From contig JAFISE010000090.1 of NCBI GenBank assembly GCA_022560025.1, positions 62,001 through 126,000 on the forward strand: a stretch of DNA of 64,000 nt, read 5' to 3'. Under the pieces are notes generated by a model. It did no database searches and was not told the DNA's origin. It was given only the letters and a program-made list of their open reading frames with translations. This stretch comes from Stagonosporopsis chrysanthemi. Taxonomy: Eukaryota > Ascomycota > Dothideomycetes > Pleosporales > Didymellaceae. Position 1 is the stretch's first letter. Each line of letters starts with the position of its first letter. A program made the position numbers and the translations under genes. Below are positions 56,529 to 64,000 of this stretch, piece by piece.

Positions 56529-58060
56529 TCATCGCTTGGCGGCCTGTGTGGAGAGGTATTCGAGGATCTAATGTTGAGGTCAGCATTGCGATGTGGTTGT
56601 GGTTGTAGACGGTGTTGAGACTGACCTGCGGCGCGATCGTCCCGTGGTTGACTAGATTCTTGGCCAGGATCTGGACGACCTCGAACTGCTCATCGTATGT
56701 CAGGCCCGTGACGGCAGCCTCGATGACGCCGCCGACGGTGGTGTGATGCGTGGCGATGAAGCTGCTGTAGTAGAAGAATGCGATGGAGCCCATGATGAAC
56801 TGGCAGTCGAAGCGGTCTGTCATGCCGCCGTGGCCGGGGATCGAGTCGCCAAAGTCCTTGATCTTGAAGGTGCGCTTGAGGCCCGAGGCGAAGAAACCAC
56901 CAAAAGGCGCGATGAGCGAGGCGAACGTGGCGAGGATGATCATGTGGAACTGCACGGGCATGATGTCGAAGGTGTGCGGGATGGGGAGATAGGCAGGAAT
57001 GCCCTCGGGGATAAAGGGCACGGTGTAGGTCTTGGCAGTGAAGACGGGGTTGGGCTTGCATTCGAGGCCAGAGAAGACGGTTGCGCCCAGGTCGTTGACG
57101 GGGCAGACGAAGAACTTGTACTGGGCAAGGAAGTGAGTGGCCAGGACGCCCCAGATGATGGTGAAGAACCAGGCGCCAATGAAGCCTTCCCACGTCTTCT
57201 TGGGGGAGATCTGGATCAGCTGGTGGCGGCCAAAGGTGATGCCGCAGAGGTAGGCGAAGATGTCGTTGGTTACGACCATGGAAATGGGCAGGATGAACCA
57301 GATGAAGCCCTCGAAGATGTTGTTGATGACAAAGTGCGCCTGGCCCACGATGAGAAAGAGGGCCATGTGCGTCCACGCAAACTGGGTGAACTGGAACTTG
57401 TAGTGGCCCTTTTGCAGGGAGAAGACGAAGAAGACGAAGCCTGAGAGTGTTAGCGCTTCGGGGGTCGAAGTGTGGGAGGAACGCACCAATAATGTACAGC
57501 ATAAAGGAGATGAAGCGGTGGTGGGTGGCCAGGGGCAGCAGGATGCGATCAACGAGCAGGATGTGCTTGAAGTAGTAGATGACGCTCTCGCCGTAGAGAA
57601 AGTACATGGCGGTGCCGAGGAAGTACCAGTTCAGCGACTTGGTGAAGCGCAGGCTACGGGCCTTGCTGGGGACGTTGGCGATGGCAATGACCTCCTTGAA
57701 GCAGATGACCTGCACGGCGGTGATGATGGCGATGATGTAGAGGTGGCCTGCGCCGAGGGCGAAGAAGAAGCCACCGATCATGACCAGCGTCCATGTGGTG
57801 CGCACGATGAAGTTTGCCTTTTTCTTCTCATACTCGGTCTGCTCGGGGACGGGTGGTGCCTGGGGTGAAGTCGTCAGCGGGGAAGCTCGCCTCGAGGGGA
57901 GGGCACGTACAGCGGGCTTGTCGAGGGCGCCGTTGCGCGTGGGGCTGCTGGGCTGCGAGCCGGACTCGCTGATGTCGGACATGCTCATGGACGGGCGGCG
58001 CGCGCGCCCGTTGCTGGCACTCCTGTGTGCGAACTTGACGTCCTTGCGAGGACGCGCCAT
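56529..58060 (-). CDS. CDS1: Phosphatidate cytidylyltransferase (CDP-diacylglycerol synthase)
   Basis: Four exons: 58060-57911, 57859-57487, 57440-56626, 56567-56529; 458 aa. The N-terminal about 65 residues are Ser/Arg-rich and cytosolic. Multiple membrane segments follow (VMIGGFFFALGAGHLYIIAI; ISMVVTNDIFAYLCGITFGR; FHMIILATFASLIAPFGGFF). The family signature is complete: TFKIKDFGDSIPGHGGMTDR, with the metal-binding Asp residues. The enzyme turns phosphatidic acid and CTP into CDP-diacylglycerol at the ER, feeding phosphatidylinositol, phosphatidylserine and cardiolipin synthesis. The last exon adds only 13 codons and ends just before a C run in the 3' UTR; its donor is GTCAGT. Divergent from the ATRIP-like gene. 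Confidence 0.95.
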
Positions 58061-58496
58061 GGTGGAAGCGGCGGAAGCGATGCGGCGGAAGCGATGCGGC
58101 GGAAGCGATGCGGCGGAAGCAACGTGGGACGGGCAGAAGAATGGGCGCTGGGCGCTGGCGGGCGCAGAGACGAAAAGACGAGAGACGAGAGACGCAGAGG
58201 CGGAGAGAGCAGGCGCGGGTGCGGGCGAGGCTCGTCGGGGGGCGGCGGCGGGGCTGAGGGCGGCGTGGTGGTGTTCTTGACTGCGGTCGCGGTGCCCGGT
58301 GCAAAAGCACTGCGGACCAAAAGCGCGGGAGACGTCATAGCGCCCGAAGCAGCAGAGGGCCGGGCCCGTCGCACAGCTGAAGCCGCGCCGCCGCCGCCAC
58401 ACGGGCAGCGCGCGACGCGTCGGCCGCCCTGCACCGCCAGCGCTCGGGCAATGCTTGTTGGAGGCGCCATCGACATTGGCAGAGGGCGCTGCAGCC
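58061..58496. promoter_or_regulatory. Divergent promoter CDS1 / ATRIP-like with 14-bp repeats
   Basis: Only 436 bp separate the two start codons. A 14-bp unit (GCGGCGGAAGCGAT) is repeated about three times with partial copies at both ends, 58067-58122, immediately upstream of the CDS1 start. The region is very GC-rich and has no TATA box, in keeping with housekeeping genes. Confidence 0.6.
58067..58122. repeat. 14-bp tandem repeat
   Basis: Unit GCGGCGGAAGCGAT, about three full copies plus partial flanking copies, in the 5' leader of the CDS1 gene. Confidence 0.8.
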
Positions 58497-60822
58497 ATGT
58501 CCGACTCCGACGGCGACGGCGACGGCGACGGCGACTTCGACTTCTCCGACCATGACCTTGACGACCTGCCCGCCAACACCATCGAGCAGTTCGAGGCGGC
58601 CGCCGTGCGCGCCACGCAGCAGCCCGCGAGACACGCCGCCCCCGAGTCCGACTACGGCCTGGACGACGCCGACGAGGTGGTCAACCTGGACGACGCCGCC
58701 GGACACGACCCGTACGACACGTACGATGCCCACGACACGTACAATGCCCACGACACGTATGATGCCCACGACACGTACGATGCCCACGACGCCCACGACG
58801 CCCACGACGCCCACGACGAGGGCACGACCATAGACGAGAGCAACCCCCCCGAGCACGAACACGCACACGCCGTCGTGCACCCGCCACGGCCGTCGCAGGC
58901 AGACCCCGACCAGCTGCTGTCGCGCATCAAGAAGGTCGGCCAGCACCCCGCAGCGCCGTGCCACGATCGACACCTGCTGACCCCCACAGCTAGAGCAAGA
59001 CAAAGCCCGCGAGAAGCGAGACGCCGACGCCCTGAAGACGAAGCTGCAGACCAAGGCCGGCGAAGCAGACACTCTCCGCCGCCGCCACGATGCCGACCGC
59101 CGCACCCACGAGCGCCAGCTGGCCCTCCAGCAGCAGTCCCATGGCGACGAGATGGCGAAGCTGCGCGCCGAGATTGACAAGCTGCGCCGCGAAAAGGAGC
59201 AGGCTGCCACGGACTCCATGTTCCACCAGCACGAGGCCCGCGACGCCGGCATGGCCCCACGCACGAGGAAGCCCATGGCCGCCAGACCCAAGCCCAGCAC
59301 CGCGGCGAGCCCAGTCGGCACGCCCAAGAAGAAGCGAGGGCCCCTCGGCGACGGCTTCGACGACACCGATGTCGTCATGGCGTCTCCCTCGCGGACCCGT
59401 GAGCGCCCGAAGACGGCAACACCGAGTCTGGCCAGCAAGCGCAAGAGGAACGTCGTCGACCCCAGTCCAATCCCTCTGCAGCTCAGCGAGCCCCACTCCC
59501 GGTCGAGAGAGAAACATGTTGAAGTAATCGAAGAAGACGCCCAGACAGGTGCGGCTCTCTTGGACTATTTCCGCAAAGAGGACGGCCGTTTCGACCTGCT
59601 GCATCGCCTGCTCGCCCATCTCTCGCCGAACGGGACAGATCGCGTGCTCGAGGCTCTTGCACAGCACGCCTTCCCGTCCGACCCGTCAAAGAGACTCTCG
59701 TCCATCTTCTACGACGCCCTGGCTGCCAAGGCATTCTCAGACGTCCATGCACTAGCTCTGGATGTATGCTTTGCCATTTGTCATCTGTGGGCGCAGTGTC
59801 TCGCCGAGAAGTACTACGCGCCTGTCAATACCCTTCTCGACGCACTCCACTTCGTGCTGGCTTGCGAGCGCTGCGAGACGGCCTGCAAGATCAAGGCCCG
59901 CTTTGTCCCGCTTATGATCGACTCGATCGACTTGGTCGCAAACCCTCTCTCCAAGGCGGCCAAGGCAGGCCAGGACGCAGTCAACGCATTGTATGCCTCA
60001 GGCCACCGCGACATCACCGCCCAGATCGACGTGCTGGAGTGTCTGGACATCCTGAACCTCATCGCCATCAGCTGCGTGGGCCTCCAAGGCACTGAATCCG
60101 CCGAGCTCTGGGAGTCCATCCCCTCGGACTTCGCCCTCATGCTTCTCAACAAAGAACAGCCCATTGCACAAATCGCCCTCATGCTGCGCATCCTCAGCAC
60201 CTCCGCACTGCCCTCCTCCATCGGCCCCATCACAACCTCTGCTTCACAAACCGACAGCCAAGCGCACCGCGAAGACGCCCTGATCGGACGCCTCACCAAC
60301 CTCCTCACCGAAGTCCCCACCATAAACCCAGACCCCTCCCCTCCCCAACCCGAAACCCTCTCCGAAACCGACATCCTCACCCTCCGCCTCCGCGTCATTA
60401 CCCTCCTCACCACCCTCTCCACCCCCGTCCACGGCTCCACCCGCCTCGCCAGCAACAAAATCTGCACCGGTCGCCTCCTCAAGCACCTCGACATCCTGCT
60501 CACCCTGCTCTACAAGCAGCCCCTCGCCCCCACGCAGTCCGTCACCATCGCTTCTGTAAACGCCACCATGCGCCTAATCTACCACATCGTCACCTCCAAC
60601 CCGGGCTTCGACGTGAAAAGCAAGCTAGTCAATACCCTTGGCGGGCAGCACGCGTATCTGGTTAGTTTGACGCGATTGGCGTTCAGCGAGGGCTTGGTGC
60701 TCGAGGGCGGGATCGAGGAGGACGTTGTGGATATGGCGCATGCGGTGCTGGATGAGGGTTTGAGTTTGGAGGAGGGAGAGGCGTTTGGCGAGGTGTTTAG
60801 CACGGGGGTGAGTGTCGTTTGA
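58497..60822 (+). CDS. ATRIP/Rad26-like DNA damage checkpoint protein
   Basis: Two exons, 58497-58934 and 58990-60822, 756 aa. The acidic N-terminus (SDSDGDGDGDGDFDFSDHDL) is followed by a His/Asp-rich repeat region (about residues 73-110). A coiled coil starts at LEQDKAREKRDADALKTKLQ and runs to about residue 250, the region by which ATRIP proteins dimerise. The helical C-terminal half (ALLDYFRKEDGRFDLLHRLL and beyond) resembles the Rad26-like (PF12331) part. The family partners the ATR/Mec1 kinase and brings it to RPA-coated DNA: ATRIP in humans, Rad26 in fission yeast, Ddc2 in budding yeast, UvsD in Aspergillus. No enzyme motif. The family call rests on architecture and remembered patterns. 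Confidence 0.78.
58713..58822 (+). repeat. Coding minisatellite in the ATRIP-like gene (DTYDAH / DAH units)
   Basis: 18-bp units encoding DTYDAH, about four copies, pass into 9-bp units encoding DAH, about four copies. The frame is preserved because both units are multiples of three. Confidence 0.88.
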
Positions 60823-60834
60823 CCTCTTATCTGA

Positions 60835-60847
60835 GGGGGGGGGGGGG
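60835..60847. repeat. G homopolymer, 13 nt
   Basis: Starts 13 bp after the stop codon of the ATRIP-like gene. Confidence 0.85.
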
Positions 60848-61565
60848 CGTTGGATAGCTTCCCCCGGTCGACACCAACGTTTTCGGCGTCAAGGTTTTTG
60901 GGTGTAAAGAGTTGTATAAGACGAGAGGCATTTACAGTTGAAGAGGCTGGATAATATACCACAAAGGGTGGAGTTCTTGTCCCACAGCCAAAGAAAAGAG
61001 GAGACATGTACAGAGGAAGAACACATAAGAAATATCTCCACTCTCTCTTTCTCTCTTTCTTTTTGGGAATCCCTCACCGACAGACGGGTGCTGACTTAGC
61101 AACTTTGCCTCTGCCCTTGTTCACGCCTGCCCCTCACCGTTGTGTTCCCCCACACCCTCCTTTCTCCTCCTCATTCCTCCTCATTCCTCCTCCTTCCTCC
61201 CCCACACCAGCCTTTCTCCTCCTCCTTCCTCACCCTTCCTCCCCATTTTCCACCCCACCTCTCCTGGCATCTCCTAGTCTCTCTCCCTACAACCCAACCT
61301 AACACAACCTAACACAATACAATGTATACAGCCTCCATCCCAAACTTCCCAACGTACAAATCATACATCATGCTCTGTATTGTGTCTGCTCTTCTGTGCT
61401 TTCCCCACTTGGGGGGGTTTTGTGAATACAGGCGTACACAGCATACGAGGTGGAGGAGGGCAATGGTAGTGAAGGAGAGGAGGAAGGCGAAGGTGAAGGT
61501 GAAGATGAACCAGAGGAGAGCGCGACTGGGTAGATATCGAGTGTCTTACAGTGTACATGTACAGT

Positions 61566-61616
61566 ATACCTAGACGATACACAGTATACCTAGACGATAC
61601 ACAGTATATCTAGATG
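61566..61616. repeat. 20-bp tandem repeat
   Basis: Unit ACAGTATACCTAGACGATAC, about two and a half copies, the last diverged (TATATCTAGATGGTAC). Confidence 0.8.
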
Positions 61617-61940
61617 GTACGGCACTGTGATAGTGCGGAGACGATGCAACCCCGCAGCAGCAGCAGCTACTAGCCCAGAACAAAAAAAAACCCCCGGGTG
61701 CGAAGAGAGTGAGATCACTTACTCTCTTCTAGCTCTAACTAACATGTTTTCTTGTATTACAAGGCTATTTTTTTTTCTAGGTTTTGTTGTTGTGTGCTGT
61801 GCTGCATGTGGATGTGAATGTGGGGTGAGCGTACGACATCGATACGCTTGCTTGGTCACTTTTGTCTCAAGAAGTATGCGTGGGCTTTTGCGGGGTTTGG
61901 TGGTTGGGATGTTGGGGTTTGAATGGCTGGGGAAAAAAAA

Positions 61941-61955
61941 GGGGGGGGGGGGGGG
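61941..61955. repeat. G homopolymer, 15 nt
   Basis: Directly preceded by eight A, giving an uninterrupted purine tract. Confidence 0.85.
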
Positions 61956-62814
61956 ATTGCGCAGACAACTGGACGGCTGAAGCTTGGAAACGAAGCGCCT
62001 TTGGTGCTTTTGAAAGGATGCTTGGTCTTGGTCGAGGGGAAGGGTCGTGGCACGGTTAAGAGAGTACTGACTGTTGCCGCGAGGGAGGGCCGTTTGCAAA
62101 CTTTGCTTGTGCAGTGGACTCTTGTTCCGAGACTGCTTGGGTTCTCTTCATCGGACTTGTTTTGTATATCACGAAGCCTCCTCAAGGACATTGTGGTGTA
62201 CGCGGATCTGGCCTTAGGCTGGAAGATAGCAGGGTCTCCAGAGGACAGTGTGATTGCGTTACCGTATTGTGCTCAGTAGATCCGTCTCCTCGGTCATCTA
62301 GGGAGGCGTTGCTGTTGCGGTAGACCAGGTACCGAATTGAAACTCCCAAGGAACAGGTCCAGGATAGGGTACATCTTGGGAAAACACCAGGAAACTAGTG
62401 TTGAGTGAGGTGAAGGACAAGATAAGAGAGTAAGGATGAGTAAATTACCCAGGGGTCTCGCTCGCGGGACTTGGAAAATGGGTTGCATACTACAATCAAG
62501 CTCCAAGTTGCGCCGGGGGCTACCAGAAAATCAGCTGGGTTGCCTGGTCAGACGGTTGCACCAGCAGGTGACCTGTATCTTGTGCAAATGCCGGTGTGAA
62601 AGACATCGTCTTGAACAGTTCTGCAAAGTCGTTTGGTGAGTCCGTAAGCTGGGTGATGTTTCGTCGTCCTTCGTTGACAGTCTTGGGTGGTCCATACATG
62701 TCCACAAGCACCAGAAGTAGGGACTGCGGCCGCACGTAGCTTTTGCAATTGGGCTGATACCGAGAGCATCTCAGTGGGTTCTGCGGTTTCCTTCAGGGCG
62801 ATGTCTGAGAGCAA

Positions 62815-62868
62815 CAGAGGCGCGATTCCAGTGAGGCGCGATTCCAGTGAGGCGCGATTCCAGTCAGG
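62815..62868. repeat. 16-bp tandem repeat
   Basis: Unit CGCGATTCCAGTGAGG in three near-identical copies, followed by a partial copy; the third copy differs by one base. Confidence 0.85.
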
Positions 62869-63731
62869 CGCGACGCGACGTCCAATAGGTACACGACAGC
62901 TTCCGACGCCTTTCCAGACACTGAGCCGGAAGAGGCTAGAAGTAGCGCACGTCGGTCGTTCTGTAGAAATTGACAGGCGCTGAAAGGCATCCACGTTCCC
63001 GAACCATGCAAGCCAGAAAAGGCTGTCCGAGTGATGTGCTGGGCCGGAGACTGAGAGGTGGGGCCTCGTCATTTTCAACATTTCACCATAATTCCCCAGG
63101 GATGCATTTTTTCTATCGCCGCCACAAGCAAATTTCCCACGATATGGTGTTCGGCTAGGAGACATTGCAGTGACACCCGCCGATCATGCTCTGCGGCCAC
63201 TCGCACGAGACGGAGCTAGAACATCGCCTTCACTGCTGCAGTGGAATCTGCGTGTCTGAGATCTAAGAGCCTCTCTGCCGATTCTTGCATGTTGCTTCAG
63301 CAATTAATAGCGTAGCCGTCCATAGCATCTGTGGCATTGGCATGGAAACTCCATTCTGACGCGGTTACGTAAATGTAACCACGTGGCATAGATCACATGA
63401 TATTCTATTGTAGCAGGCACTGCCCGGTGTGGGCAAGTGCACTTACCTCTGAGCTGAAGGCTCCTGTAGACGAACATCATAACATCACAACACGAGAACA
63501 GATAGCAATACAAGCGTTAACCTGCAGCACCTACTTGACACTGCTCACGCAGTTACAGTTATAAGCCTAGCTGTTGACTACACACGCTGTATCCGCTACT
63601 GCATGCCAACGAGCTATTGACTGCTGTCAACAGAGCTACATCATCGAAACGCTACCTTTACCTTGCAGAGCCTCAAGCACACTGCACTGCCTGTACGAGA
63701 GTCGATCAGAGCTGATAGAGCCTGATTCAGG

Positions 63732-64000
63732 ATGGCTACTACTGAGCTAGATAGACTGATTACGAGGACGACAGTCATACTTGAGAAGCCTAGGGACCAG
63801 GAAGAATAGATCTTCCTATGAAAGGATAGCGCAGACAGGCATCAACTGTAGTCTATAGTCAACCTAGACCTTAACAAGGCGGCCCTTAAGAAGCTTGAAG
63901 AGCTAGCAGCTGTTAAGCTAGAGGAGTACTATAACAAGACTAAAGAGGACACTAGCGTTGTGCTTAAGAACATAACAACTAAGGAGTTCTAGCAATACTA
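63732..64000 (+). mobile_element. Decayed Copia-type gag fragment with RIP-like stops, cut by the window end
   Basis: From ATG 63732 the frame reads MATTELDRLITRTTVILEKP, RDQEE-stop-IFL-stop-KDSADRHQL-stop, then AALKKLEELAAVKLEEYYNK and VVLKNITTKEF-stop-QY. This matches my memory of the N-terminal gag region of fungal Copia-like elements, where Trp is expected at or near several of the stops. Three of the four stops fit TGG changed to TAG or TGA and the last fits CAG changed to TAG, the C-to-T pattern of repeat-induced point mutation on both strands. The element continues beyond the window. Any LTR upstream (perhaps from about 63570) is not certain. Confidence 0.7.

Larger units (their letters stand above)
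60823..63731. other. Gene-free region with homopolymers and repeats
   Basis: Contains G runs at 60835-60847 and 61941-61955, a CT-rich stretch at 61125-61290 (CCTCCTTCCTC-like units), a tandem repeat at 61566-61616 and another at 62815-62868. A 205-aa minus-strand frame (62548-63165) crosses the last repeat and shows no family pattern, so I do not call it a gene. Confidence 0.5.

Noticed and set aside
56690..58615. 641-aa minus-strand open frame across the CDS1 gene
   Set aside because: It is in the wrong frame for CDS1, Pro/Arg/His-rich, and results from high GC content; the spliced CDS1 model explains the DNA.
58335..59444. 369-aa minus-strand frame antisense to the ATRIP-like gene
   Set aside because: Low-complexity Val/Gly repeats are the reverse reading of the His/Asp minisatellite.
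62548..63165. 205-aa minus-strand frame
   Set aside because: It runs through the 16-bp tandem repeat and shows no domain, signal or splice support.
1..64000. CRISPR arrays, bacterial operons, riboswitches
   Set aside because: The DNA is fungal nuclear in character; the tandem repeats seen have no spacers of regular length.

Overview
The window looks like nuclear DNA of a filamentous ascomycete (Pezizomycotina). Genes carry short GT-AG introns, mostly 42-65 nt, often with a TGCTAAC/GCTGAC-like branch site. The gene set includes Zn2Cys6 regulators, a P450, a DUF6601-type protein, a HET-type relic, an ATRIP/Rad26-like protein and a dispersed 5S rRNA gene. I lean to Dothideomycetes, but only from the general feel of the proteins. 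All splice models were built by hand from frames and splice signals; each complete model was checked to sum to a multiple of three.

Layout. 0-16.5 kb: an AAA+ ATPase with a Lys/Ser-rich N-terminus, a Zn2Cys6 regulator, an MTC6-like membrane protein, an orphan 285-aa protein, a tandem EthD-like protein, a GlcG/HbpS-like (DUF336) protein and an unknown nuclear-looking protein. 16.9-26 kb: two small proteins (one secreted), a caleosin relic, a cytochrome P450, the TTC27/Emw1 TPR protein and a Gln/Gly/Tyr-rich glycine-zipper protein. 26-29 kb: a gene-poor block holding a 5S rRNA gene and a HET-type pseudogene.

29.3-44 kb reads as a small catabolic cluster: Gfo/Idh/MocA dehydrogenase, a 16-exon Zn2Cys6 regulator divergent from an FAD monooxygenase, an aldo-keto reductase divergent from an MFS sugar/alpha-glucoside-type transporter, and then a decayed GH3 beta-glucosidase. 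The inferred logic is uptake of a glycoside or sugar derivative, its hydrolysis (now lost locally), and oxidation/reduction of the product under a dedicated regulator.

44-54 kb: a VOC/glyoxalase-like protein, an unknown 504-aa protein, a ferric reductase, a DUF6601-type pseudogene broken by a 17-bp duplication, and a small Ser-rich protein. 54.4-60.8 kb is a GC-rich, conserved block: mitochondrial malate dehydrogenase, CDP-diacylglycerol synthase and the ATRIP/Rad26-like checkpoint protein, the last two sharing a short divergent promoter. 60.8-64 kb has no convincing gene: homopolymers, tandem repeats, and at the very end a RIP-like decayed Copia-type gag.

Relics (caleosin, HET, GH3, DUF6601, Copia gag, perhaps a permease N-terminus) are unusually frequent between 19 and 64 kb. 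I found no tRNA, CRISPR array or secondary-metabolite backbone gene.
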